From positions 1 to 64,000 of the forward strand of contig CAIJXT010000010.1 in assembly GCA_903824665.1 (NCBI GenBank): a stretch of 64,000 nt of DNA, in the 5' to 3' direction. The position numbers and the translations under genes were made by a program. Source of the stretch: an uncultured Bacteroidota bacterium (GTDB lineage: Bacteria; Bacteroidota; Bacteroidia; Chitinophagales; Chitinophagaceae). The stretch's first letter is position 1. Each line of letters begins with the position of its first letter. Shown piece by piece: positions 56,466 through 64,000 of the stretch. Under the pieces are notes generated by a model. That model had not been told where the DNA came from. It made no database searches and saw only the letters and a program-made list of their open reading frames with translations.

Positions 56466-57596
56466 ATGCAATTCACACTACAGGCAACAGATAACGCATC
56501 ATCTGCCCGTGCGGGGGAAATTATAACCGGACACGGCACCATACAGACACCGATCTTTATGCCGGTGGGTACTGTAGGCAGTGTGAAAGCGCTGACCCAG
56601 CAACACCTGAAAGAAGAAGTGAATGCAGAGATCATACTGGGCAACACTTACCACCTGTATCTGCGGCCTGGCACACAGATCATAGAACAAGCAGGTGGTT
56701 TGCATAAATTTAACGGGTGGGACAGGCCGATACTTACAGACAGTGGAGGATACCAGGTTTTTTCGCTGGCAGCCAACCGCAAGATAAAAGAAGAAGGTGT
56801 AGTGTTTCAGTCGCATATAGACGGATCAAGACACTTGTTTACGCCCGAAAATGTAATAGATACACAGCGGTCGATAGGTGCAGATATCATTATGGCATTT
56901 GATGAATGTCCACCCTACCCCTCTGAATATGCGTATGCCAAAACATCGATGGAGCTTACGCACCGCTGGCTGGCCCGGTGTGTGACCAGAATGTCGGAGA
57001 CCGAGCCAAAATACGGATACGAACAATCGCTTTTCCCGATAGTACAAGGCAGTACCTACAAAGACCTGCGTATCGCATCATCTGAATTTATTGCGAGCAT
57101 GGACTGCGATGGCAATGCCATAGGCGGGCTCTCGGTAGGCGAACCGGAAGACATGATGTACGAGATGTGTGGGCTCTGCTGCGAACATCTGCCGGCAGAT
57201 AAGCCGCGCTACCTGATGGGCGTGGGTACGCCATGGAATATACTGGAAAATATAGCACTGGGCATAGACATGTTTGACTGCGTAATGCCAACGCGAAACG
57301 GACGCAATGGGATGCTTTTCACCACCCAGGGGGTGATCAATATCAAGAATAAGAAATGGGCTACCGACTTCAGCGTACTGGATGAAGGACTTGACTGCCC
57401 TACCAGCCGCTTTTATACAAAGGCCTACCTGCGGCACCTTTTTGTAGCGTCCGAATTATTGGGGCTCACCATAGCCAGCATACACAATCTTGCATTTTAC
57501 CTGCACTTGGTACGGCAAGCCAGGGAACACATAGTGGCGGGCGACTACACGGCATGGAAGAATACCATGATACCTATATTGAAACAACGCTTATAA
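56466..57596 (+). CDS. tgt: tRNA-guanine transglycosylase, zinc-ligand cysteines partly lost
   Basis: It exchanges G34 in GUN-anticodon tRNAs for a queuosine precursor. 376 residues. The active-site acid is D92 in TDSGGYQVFSLA, the nucleophile D271 in FDCVMPTRNGRNG, and the pocket GGLSVGEP lies near 220-227. The zinc site, normally CxCxxC...H, reads L309-x-C311-x-x-S314 with H340 in IASIHN, so two of four ligands are missing. Comparable losses are recalled for other Bacteroidota enzymes, so activity is likely retained. ATG 56466 follows a purine-rich GGGAGGA sequence. Confidence 0.93.
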   Translation: MQFTLQATDNASSARAGEIITGHGTIQTPIFMPVGTVGSVKALTQQHLKEEVNAEIILGNTYHLYLRPGTQIIEQAGGLHKFNGWDRPILTDSGGYQVFSLAANRKIKEEGVVFQSHIDGSRHLFTPENVIDTQRSIGADIIMAFDECPPYPSEYAYAKTSMELTHRWLARCVTRMSETEPKYGYEQSLFPIVQGSTYKDLRIASSEFIASMDCDGNAIGGLSVGEPEDMMYEMCGLCCEHLPADKPRYLMGVGTPWNILENIALGIDMFDCVMPTRNGRNGMLFTTQGVINIKNKKWATDFSVLDEGLDCPTSRFYTKAYLRHLFVASELLGLTIASIHNLAFYLHLVRQAREHIVAGDYTAWKNTMIPILKQRL

Positions 57597-57612
57597 AGGA
57601 TGGTAAGGGTGT

Positions 57613-57648
57613 AAAAAAAATGAAGTTGCCTTAGTTAAGGGCAACCTC
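57613..57648 (-). terminator. Intrinsic terminator on the minus strand
   Basis: A 9-bp stem with one G-U pair (57640-57648 with 57622-57630) followed on the minus strand by eight U residues (57613-57620). It lies 429 bp beyond the LytTR-regulator stop codon, so it ends either a long 3' UTR or a separate short transcript. Confidence 0.8.
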
Positions 57649-57921
57649 ATCTGGGTGGGTATATTCCACAGGTCGAATACATTCATAGTACAGATGCTGT
57701 GGTACTCGTTATAGATCTTTTTCCCGGCAAATCGTATTCGCTGTGAAAACGGCGAACGGTGAACCAAATTTTTATCAGGAAAGAACTATTGACGCATTTA
57801 TCGGATTGCTCCGGGTTTCAGGGGCTGGGAACAAAATGAAAACAAAAAAACATTTTGTTACTGAGTCCTTGCTAACTGAGTGCAATTTACCGAGCACGTC
57901 CCTAACGATCGTGACAATCCG

Positions 57922-57972
57922 CCGAAGTGTAGTAATTTTCCGCCGAATGGTAATTTTCTTCCGCTGAATGGT
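57922..57972 (-). promoter_or_regulatory. Three LytTR-type direct repeats, 21-bp period
   Basis: On the minus strand the 9-mers ACCATTCAG (57964-57972), ACCATTCGG (57943-57951) and ACACTTCGG (57922-57930) are spaced exactly 21 bp. They resemble the direct-repeat targets of LytTR regulators (for example ComE and AgrA type sites, 9 bp with a 12-bp spacer). The LytTR regulator gene ends 105 bp away. Confidence 0.55.
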
Positions 57973-58076
57973 ATAAAAGGCCCGTTTTATGTGGACATAC
58001 AGTGTGAAACACAGGACATAAATTGTTCGAAAAATGCAAAAAGACGACCTATACGAGCGTTTGTCCGGAATAAATT

Positions 58077-58811
58077 TCAAATCTTACTAACAACCTGGAG
58101 AAAATCGTGCCTTGCATTTCTGGCAACCGGAATCTCCTTTTTGTCTTTCATAATAACGATACCTGTGGATTCGTATCGCAAGATGCAGTTCAAGTTTACG
58201 ATATACGATCGATGCACCTGAAAAAACGAATAGTCGTCGACCAGATAACGAAAATTGCCGATATTTGAAGAACTCGTGTACTTCCCACCTGCGGTTACGA
58301 TCTGCGTACATTTGTTGACACTTTCGAGATAAAGAATATCAGCCACGCTGATGTAATCGATCCCGTGATTTTTGGGTACACCGATTTTGTCATTGAACTT
58401 TGCAGGTGGATTCCTGATTTGACTGGCCACAGCCTTATTCGCAATACGCTCCAGCGCCTTGTCGATAGCTGCCGACAATTCCCTATCGTCGATAGGCTTC
58501 AGAATATACCCGGTGGCGGAAAACGAAAAAGCACTGAGCGCAAAATTATCGTGTGCAGTAACGAATATAATCTCTGATTCGAGACCTGGAAGAAGTTTTA
58601 GTAATTCAAAACCACTTTTACCGGGCATAGAAATATCGATAAAAAGCAGGTCAAATTTATTGACCCGCAAAGCCTCAAGCGCATCCTGCCAATGACTGAA
58701 TGTACCGGCAACTGAGATTCTGCTGTACAACAAAACCAGTCTGCCACTCAAGAGATCAATAGCATCCTGCTCATCATCTATTATTGCACATGTATAATTA
58801 TTGTTCATCAT
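58077..58811 (-). CDS. LytTR-family response regulator
   Basis: 244 residues. The receiver domain (about 6-125) has the acidic pair IIDDEQ, phospho-acceptor D59 in FDLLFIDISMPGKSG, a conserved Thr in VTAHD and the lysine in ILKPID. The C-terminal LytTR DNA-binding domain (about 140-244) has DISVADILYLES-like and FFQVHRSYIVNLN motifs. Its start overlaps the stop of the sensor kinase gene by four bases, so the two are translationally coupled. LytTR-like direct repeats lie just downstream. Confidence 0.95.
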   Translation of the reverse strand: MMNNNYTCAIIDDEQDAIDLLSGRLVLLYSRISVAGTFSHWQDALEALRVNKFDLLFIDISMPGKSGFELLKLLPGLESEIIFVTAHDNFALSAFSFSATGYILKPIDDRELSAAIDKALERIANKAVASQIRNPPAKFNDKIGVPKNHGIDYISVADILYLESVNKCTQIVTAGGKYTSSSNIGNFRYLVDDYSFFQVHRSYIVNLNCILRYESTGIVIMKDKKEIPVARNARHDFLQVVSKI

Positions 58812-61800
58812 TTAGGGTTTTTCATTGTGATCTTAACTATTGTTCCGGTTGCCGGAAGTTCCTTATCAATATACTGAATGTCGATGTGCATATCTTCGTA
58901 TTTGTTGAAAATATTAATCAAATCTTTGATCATCAGATTGCCATAAGATTCGTCTTTGCCATCTCCGGCAGACCTGCCTGCCAAAGACATTCTCCTACCA
59001 ATACCGTTATCATCGATAGTGCACATTATGGTCTTGCCGGAATGGGTGGATGTAAAACTAATCAGCAGATGGCCCATATTTCTTCCGGGCAAAATACCAT
59101 GGTTGATAGCGTTCTCTACGAATGGCTGTATCAGTAAAGAAGGAATAGATACCATATCCATACTTATCTGGCTGTCGACATAGATCTCATACTCAAACTT
59201 ATCTTTAAACCTGGTTTGCTGCAGTTCTATGTAGTTCCGGAGATTCTCTACCTCTTCCCTAAGCGAAATAAACTTGTTTCTCGATGATTTCAAATAACTT
59301 CTAAGCAGCCTTGAAAATTTTGAGATATGACTGTATGCTTCCTCCATTCTGTTTTTATTGACCAGCAACAATGCAGAATTGAGGGAATTGAAGATGAAGT
59401 GCGGATTGATCTGGGCGTGAATAGCCTTCAGTTCCAACTCCATTCGCAACTGCCTGCGTACAGCAGCCCTAAGCACCAGGCGACGAGTAAGTACCACTGA
59501 AAGAAAAATGACCAACAAACCCAGAAGGGCGCCACCTAACCACATGAGCTTCTGGGCCAATGGTGTTTGCCACCAGTAAGGCCTGATGTAAAAATGCAAT
59601 GGAACTACGTTGGTATTGATAGCCTGATCTGCCGCATATATAAATAACCGGTAGTGAACACCCGGCAAAAACTCGCTGGTAATATTCAGCTCATTCGAAT
59701 TCAATGGCTTGTATGCAGTTGCGGTATCGGTGGTGTAATAATACTTGACTGCGCCGTTTCCTAAGGGCAAAATGAGATCAAAAAGGAGTGAACGATGTTT
59801 CTGGTCGAGCACAATTGTGTCGCCACCTGACAGACGGCGAACTGTATCGCGGTAGTTGAGAATGAACCGGTACCACGCCTGAACGGGTCGGGTATTACTA
59901 TTCAAATCCTGAGTAGACGGTATGGCGACAGTGAATACCCCTTTATCTGTATTGAGCACAAGATTTCCTGCCACTACGCAACTTCCGTAAAGAATTTTGA
60001 AAGCTACATTCTTGGAATTGTATTTAAAGAAAGGTTGCGAAATCTTCATTTTGCTCTGTATCGCCCCAAAAACAACACCATATTTGGATACAACAATAAG
60101 TTTGTCGCCGTACAAAATCATATCTGACGCTTCTTTAAAGTTGTAGTTCCCAAAAATCTTCACGCTTCTGTTGGTTTCCCGGTCAAGCATCACGATATTT
60201 TCGTATCCTTTGAGAAAGACATTTCCGAATTTGTTATCGATGCAAATACTTTGAAGCGAGTTTACGCCCATAGTATTAAGTGTTTTCTTATCGAGGACTT
60301 TGTTATGATTTTTTCCATGTATGAGTAGCTTGATGTTGTTGTGCGCATAGTATTCATGCCGAAGCGAGTCGTATGCCAATGCTGTAAATCGTTCAACATC
60401 TACTGTATTGCGTACAAATGTTCCGTTTTTACGTTGCACCGAGTACATGCTAAACGAGGCTACAAACACCAACTCATCGCGGCTTCTGACAATAGCAGCA
60501 AAGAGCCCGTCGCCAAAGTCATTTGCCGGAACACGAATGAACCTGCCGGAATTGCGTAAAAAAAAATGTGGAACAGCTGCACAGATAAGAAAGGTATCGC
60601 CTGAATAGTGACAAACACTTCGTACCTGATTGACACCAGGGATGTCGTAAAAAATAGCATGCATTTTGGTGTCGGCAACAGCTAATCTCGATTGGGCCTT
60701 ATTCCACCAAAAAGACAAATCGTTATTATGATGTCCGACAAAAGAGTAATTGTCCAAAACGCCCTGGGGCAACACCGATTTAAATTCATTTGTTTGGTTT
60801 AGCCAAACACCGTTTTGGGGTGTCCCAACACAATAATTCCAGAATTTGTCTTTGTGAACGGTGGTGATTTTGATATCCTTTATGCTATTATTCAAAAACG
60901 CTCGTTTGTCCAGGTGTTCTACAACCCGTATTGAAGAATCGACAACACATCTGATAACGTCATTCCCGGTAACGATATAAATAGTGTTAGCGCCACTATC
61001 CTCCGTAGCCGGATAAATATACTGCACCTTTGCCCGGGGAACACCGCCAATTGTCACTTTTGATATCCGACCCGTGGTTATGCTGGTGGTATAGATAGTA
61101 TCGCTCCGTTCATTAAATGCATAAGATAACAGCAGATTACCGACCAACAAGTTGATAAAATTTGGGTAGAAAGGTGCCGGCGCAGAAAGTAACGCCAGTG
61201 GTTTGGCAACCGGTTCTTTTTTAAGGTTGTCGTAATCAACCGCAAACGTTGTATTTCCGAAGATAGCGAAACCTTTCCCCGATTCATCTATCATCAGAAA
61301 GTAGGCCTTATCGATATTATCACTACGAGATACGTGATCGCTGAAAATTGATTGGTGTAAGGGAACAGATCGTATCGTATCGTTCTCTTCGAAGCATATC
61401 GCTGTTTGGCCATTCTTTGCACCATAGCCGGTTTGGAATACAATACCATTGCGACGGCGTCTGAAAAAAGTTGGATAAACCGTGCCTCGCAACCCTTGCA
61501 AGTAAGATTTATAATATTTACCGTTGTACAGGTACCCCACCTCATCAGAAATATTGCTGAGCCAGATTCTCCCCCTTTTATCCTCGGTGAGCCCCCAAAT
61601 ATCCTCTGATGGCAAACCATCTGCCATATTGAACACCTTGCATTGGTAACCATTGTACCGCACAACGCCCTTTTCAGTACCGATCCACAAATATCCATGC
61701 TGGTCTGTAATCATTCCGTATACCCTGTCTGAAGGCAATCCGTTGTCGATTGTCAGGTTGTATGCCTGCGTATACTGTGCGCTGGAAATGAGCGGCAGAA

Positions 61801-61852
61801 AGGCAAAAACACAAACAGAAAAAAGAAAAAAAGGAATACGGGTAAATTTCAC
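58808..61852 (-). CDS. Two-component sensor: Reg_prop beta-propeller, His_kinase (LytS-like)
   Basis: 1014 residues. A signal peptide ends at PLISSAQ. Periplasmic two-component-regulator propeller repeats follow (NGLPSDRVYGMITDQHGYLWIG near 35-56 and similar units), then a Y_Y_Y-like domain near 690-760, one transmembrane helix (about 768-790), a His_kinase dimerisation domain with H818 in AQINPHFIFNSLN, and an ATPase domain with FVENAINHG and DDNGIGR. It phosphorylates the adjacent LytTR regulator. Start GTG 61852 overlaps a -7 box; no better start lies near. Confidence 0.93.
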   Translation of the reverse strand: MKFTRIPFFLFSVCVFAFLPLISSAQYTQAYNLTIDNGLPSDRVYGMITDQHGYLWIGTEKGVVRYNGYQCKVFNMADGLPSEDIWGLTEDKRGRIWLSNISDEVGYLYNGKYYKSYLQGLRGTVYPTFFRRRRNGIVFQTGYGAKNGQTAICFEENDTIRSVPLHQSIFSDHVSRSDNIDKAYFLMIDESGKGFAIFGNTTFAVDYDNLKKEPVAKPLALLSAPAPFYPNFINLLVGNLLLSYAFNERSDTIYTTSITTGRISKVTIGGVPRAKVQYIYPATEDSGANTIYIVTGNDVIRCVVDSSIRVVEHLDKRAFLNNSIKDIKITTVHKDKFWNYCVGTPQNGVWLNQTNEFKSVLPQGVLDNYSFVGHHNNDLSFWWNKAQSRLAVADTKMHAIFYDIPGVNQVRSVCHYSGDTFLICAAVPHFFLRNSGRFIRVPANDFGDGLFAAIVRSRDELVFVASFSMYSVQRKNGTFVRNTVDVERFTALAYDSLRHEYYAHNNIKLLIHGKNHNKVLDKKTLNTMGVNSLQSICIDNKFGNVFLKGYENIVMLDRETNRSVKIFGNYNFKEASDMILYGDKLIVVSKYGVVFGAIQSKMKISQPFFKYNSKNVAFKILYGSCVVAGNLVLNTDKGVFTVAIPSTQDLNSNTRPVQAWYRFILNYRDTVRRLSGGDTIVLDQKHRSLLFDLILPLGNGAVKYYYTTDTATAYKPLNSNELNITSEFLPGVHYRLFIYAADQAINTNVVPLHFYIRPYWWQTPLAQKLMWLGGALLGLLVIFLSVVLTRRLVLRAAVRRQLRMELELKAIHAQINPHFIFNSLNSALLLVNKNRMEEAYSHISKFSRLLRSYLKSSRNKFISLREEVENLRNYIELQQTRFKDKFEYEIYVDSQISMDMVSIPSLLIQPFVENAINHGILPGRNMGHLLISFTSTHSGKTIMCTIDDNGIGRRMSLAGRSAGDGKDESYGNLMIKDLINIFNKYEDMHIDIQYIDKELPATGTIVKITMKNPK

Positions 61853-61859
61853 AAAAGTA
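61852..61859 (-). promoter_or_regulatory. -7 promoter box TACTTTTG overlapping the sensor start codon
   Basis: Exact TAnnTTTG match on the minus strand whose last G is the G of the GTG start codon. Either the mRNA is leaderless with a later start, or the box is fortuitous. Confidence 0.4.
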
Positions 61860-61973
61860 ATATAGGGAAGATTTTGGTTTCCGGCAAAATGTGTTGTCTT
61901 TATCAGGTTTGGGAAGTGGTACCGGGTAGTCGCTCTTAACCAATACTTATTAAAGAAAGCAAATGATAAACAT

Positions 61974-61981
61974 TACCTTTG
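61974..61981 (+). promoter_or_regulatory. -7 promoter box TACCTTTG of the oxidoreductase gene
   Basis: Exact TAnnTTTG match, 71 bp before TTG 62053. Predicted leader about 66 nt. Confidence 0.55.
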
Positions 61982-62052
61982 CAGCCCTAAAAAGCGGGTA
62001 ATTAACCAATATTTTATATATTGGATTGACTTTCAGATTAATCACAATTGCT

Positions 62053-64000
62053 TTGAAACAGATCATTCAGTCTTTTAAGACCGGCGAAACAATACTCGAA
62101 GAGGTGCCCGCTCCACAAATCAGGCGTGGCTACGTACTTATAAAAACATCACGAACTCTTGTATCTCTGGGCACAGAGCGGATGCTTGTTGAGTTTGGCC
62201 GCGCAAACCTGTTGCAGAAAGCAATGCAGCAACCAGACAGGGTAAAACAGGTGATCGGCAAGATAAAAACTGAAGGTCTGCGGCCTACTTTGCAGGCAGT
62301 ATTTAACAAGCTGGGACAACCGCTGCCACTGGGGTACTGCAATGTAGGTACAGTAGTAGCCGTGGGCGATGGCGTAACCGGATTTGCGATCGGGGACCGT
62401 GTAGTATCGAACGGGCAACATGCCGAATATGTGTGCATTCCTAAAAACCTTGTAGCCCATATACCAGACCACGTCAGCGACGAATGTGCTGCATTCACCG
62501 TTATAGGATCAATAGGACTGCAGGGCATACGCCTTTGTGACCCGAAGATAGGCGAGACTGTGGTAGTGGTGGGGCTCGGGCTCATTGGTCTGATCACCGC
62601 CGAACTTCTCATAGCGAATGGCTGCAGGGTGATAGGAATAGACCTGGATGCCAACAAGGTAGCATTGGCCAACAAAAAGGGCATAATCGGTATCAACCCC
62701 GGGGAGGGAACAGACCCGGTAAAATTGGTAAACAGTCTGACCGACAATACAGGCGCAGATGGCGTGATCATAACAGCATCTGCAAAAACAGATGAAATCA
62801 TAGCCCAGGCTGCAAAAATGAGCCGAAAAAGAGGGAAAATCATACTTGTTGGTGTGATTGGTCTCAATATAAGCCGGGCGGATTTTTATGAAAAAGAACT
62901 CACCTTCCAGGTTTCGTGCTCGTATGGCCCCGGCCGGTATGATGATAACTATGAAAAAGAAGGTATCGACTACCCACTGCCATTTGTAAGATGGACAGAG
63001 CAACGCAACTTCACCGCGATACTGGACATGATGAACAGGGGCCGTCTGGATGTGGCGTCTCTGATTACAGAAAGAGTGCCTCTTGCAGAATTCGGAAAAA
63101 TATACAATAATATAGGCAACCGCGACGCCATAGCGTCTATACTGGAATACCCGGAGAACAGCAACCCAGCCGAAACGGTTAAAATAACAGATGGCACGTT
63201 TGCACCGGGCAAGGGTGGCATAGGCATAATAGGTGCGGGCAACTTCACCAGCATGACCATGCTGCCGGCACTGAGCGCTATTGGAGCACCAATATACAGT
63301 ATAGCCAGTGCTGCGGGCGTTACCGGTACTACTCTGGCGAAGAAATACAAAATAGGCCAGAGTACTACAGACTACAAAAGTATGCTGGGAGACCCCGCAA
63401 TAGACCTGATTATGATCACAACGCGGCACAATGAGCATGCCGGTATGGTGGTAGAAAGCCTGAAAGCGGGCAAGCACGTTTTTGTAGAAAAACCGCTGGC
63501 AATAGACAGGAAAGGACTGGAGCAGATTATGAAGGTATATGATGGCAGCAAGACGCTGACGGTAGGATTTAACCGTCGTTTTTCGCCACATGCTGTACAA
63601 ATCAAAAAAGCTGTGGGTGATGCACCTATGAATGTGATCGCAACCATGAATGCCGGAATGATACCTGCCAATGTGTGGGTGCATGATATGCTAGTGGGTG
63701 GCGGACGAATAATAGGCGAGGCTTGCCACTATATGGACCTGATCACCTATCTGACAGGCAGCAAAATAAAAGCGGTATGTATGAACGCTATGGGTGTGAA
63801 TCCGCAAACGAACACAGACAATGCAAGTATACTGCTGCAATATGAAAACGGCAGTACAGGGGTGATCAACTATTTTGCCAATGGTTCGAAAGACTACTCG
63901 AAAGAACGTATTGAGGTGTATTCGCAGGAAAGAACCATCATATCCGACAACTTCCAGCTAACGACCGGATATGGCACCAGAAATTTCTCGAAGCTGAAAA
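62053..64000 (+). CDS. Two-domain oxidoreductase: MDR dehydrogenase plus Gfo/Idh/MocA, 3' end beyond window
   Basis: 649 codons visible from TTG 62053 (MKQIIQSFKTGE). The N-terminal domain (about 1-365) is a medium-chain dehydrogenase: SLGTER, the NAD(P) motif VVGLGLIGL and GDRVV, without the structural-zinc cysteines. The second domain (from about 385) is Gfo/Idh/MocA-like with GIIGAGNFTSM, FVEKPLAIDR and GEACHYMDLITYL. This fusion is common in Bacteroidota and proteobacterial capsule or O-antigen loci, where it is thought to act on sugar intermediates. TTG is used because the match to the family begins there; no in-frame ATG is near. The rest of a polysaccharide locus may lie to the right. 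Confidence 0.9.
   Translation, partial: MKQIIQSFKTGETILEEVPAPQIRRGYVLIKTSRTLVSLGTERMLVEFGRANLLQKAMQQPDRVKQVIGKIKTEGLRPTLQAVFNKLGQPLPLGYCNVGTVVAVGDGVTGFAIGDRVVSNGQHAEYVCIPKNLVAHIPDHVSDECAAFTVIGSIGLQGIRLCDPKIGETVVVVGLGLIGLITAELLIANGCRVIGIDLDANKVALANKKGIIGINPGEGTDPVKLVNSLTDNTGADGVIITASAKTDEIIAQAAKMSRKRGKIILVGVIGLNISRADFYEKELTFQVSCSYGPGRYDDNYEKEGIDYPLPFVRWTEQRNFTAILDMMNRGRLDVASLITERVPLAEFGKIYNNIGNRDAIASILEYPENSNPAETVKITDGTFAPGKGGIGIIGAGNFTSMTMLPALSAIGAPIYSIASAAGVTGTTLAKKYKIGQSTTDYKSMLGDPAIDLIMITTRHNEHAGMVVESLKAGKHVFVEKPLAIDRKGLEQIMKVYDGSKTLTVGFNRRFSPHAVQIKKAVGDAPMNVIATMNAGMIPANVWVHDMLVGGGRIIGEACHYMDLITYLTGSKIKAVCMNAMGVNPQTNTDNASILLQYENGSTGVINYFANGSKDYSKERIEVYSQERTIISDNFQLTTGYGTRNFSKLK

Larger units (their letters stand above)
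57597..58076. other. Intergenic region with LytTR-type boxes and a minus-strand terminator
   Basis: 480 bp between the converging tgt and LytTR-regulator genes. It holds three 21-bp-spaced 9-bp boxes (57922-57972) and an intrinsic terminator pointing left (57613-57648). Between them on the minus strand there is room for a transcript of about 260 nt. A minus-strand frame from TTG 58080 to 57775 overlaps the regulator stop by four bases, but it runs through the repeats and looks unlike a protein. Confidence 0.55.

Noticed and set aside
57743-57967. 74-codon plus-strand frame between tgt and the LytTR regulator
   Set aside because: Ends inside the 21-bp repeats, no ribosome-binding context or family features; the interval is better explained by regulatory boxes and a terminator.
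62509-63684. 391-codon minus-strand frame opposite the two-domain oxidoreductase
   Set aside because: The plus strand encodes clear MDR and Gfo/Idh/MocA domains across the whole interval.
1-64000. Mobile elements, prophage, tRNA or rRNA genes, riboswitches
   Set aside because: No transposase, integrase, phage structural gene, target-site duplication, tRNA-like fold or known riboswitch motif was recognised on reading; a covariance-model scan could still find a missed small RNA.

Overview
The window looks like chromosomal DNA of a Bacteroidota bacterium, most likely of the Chitinophaga/Sediminibacterium group. The evidence is: very long secreted Ig-like and beta-helix surface proteins, a type IX secretion (T9SS) C-terminal sorting domain, a TonB-dependent receptor with a carboxypeptidase-regulatory-like N-terminus, DUF4249 and GIN-domain proteins, a Reg_prop/His_kinase sensor paired with a LytTR regulator, and many TAnnTTTG -7 promoter boxes. 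No rRNA, tRNA, CRISPR array, insertion sequence or prophage gene was recognised, and gene content and style are uniform across the window.

Layout. 1-10155 (minus) is the N-terminal 3385 codons of one giant secreted protein that continues beyond the left edge; it ends in two families of tandem Ig-like repeats. 10.6-15.2 kb holds lipB, two unknown proteins and a putative porin. 15.2-22.3 kb (minus) holds a 1729-residue T9SS-exported thermolysin-family protease and a GT-C-like membrane glycosyltransferase. 22.7-27.4 kb (minus) is an ABC exporter operon whose permease is fused to an M1-type peptidase. 27.6-33.0 kb (plus) holds an MFS transporter, a small membrane protein, an FAD dehydrogenase, an RmlD-like reductase and a Tat-exported glycosylasparaginase. 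33.1-37.7 kb (minus) is an envelope cluster: TonB receptor, GIN lipoprotein, 15-residue-repeat surface protein. 37.8-39.5 kb is a metallo-hydrolase and a TetR regulator that share an 18-bp operator-like sequence. 39.7-43.7 kb (plus): YafK-type L,D-transpeptidase, DUF4249 lipoprotein, thioredoxin reductase, DUF3298-like protein. 43.9-49.5 kb (minus): acyl-CoA dehydrogenase, isoaspartyl methyltransferase, two small envelope proteins, EF-G. 49.7-53.8 kb: small stress or envelope proteins, a front-end fatty-acid desaturase, a beta-repeat protein and a GreA/GreB-like protein. 53.8-57.6 kb: a degenerate tandem DNA array, then lepA-tgt. 58.1-61.9 kb (minus): LytTR two-component pair. 62.05 kb to the right edge: a two-domain oxidoreductase typical of polysaccharide loci.

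Most genes are housekeeping or envelope functions in short operons. The most interesting non-coding signals are: three 9-bp LytTR-type boxes at exactly 21-bp spacing followed on the minus strand by an intrinsic terminator, just downstream of the LytTR regulator gene; a paired TetR operator; several -7 boxes so close to the start codon that the mRNAs should be leaderless; and a four-unit degenerate repeat array upstream of lepA. The large protein's Ig repeats also show a block duplication of three units.
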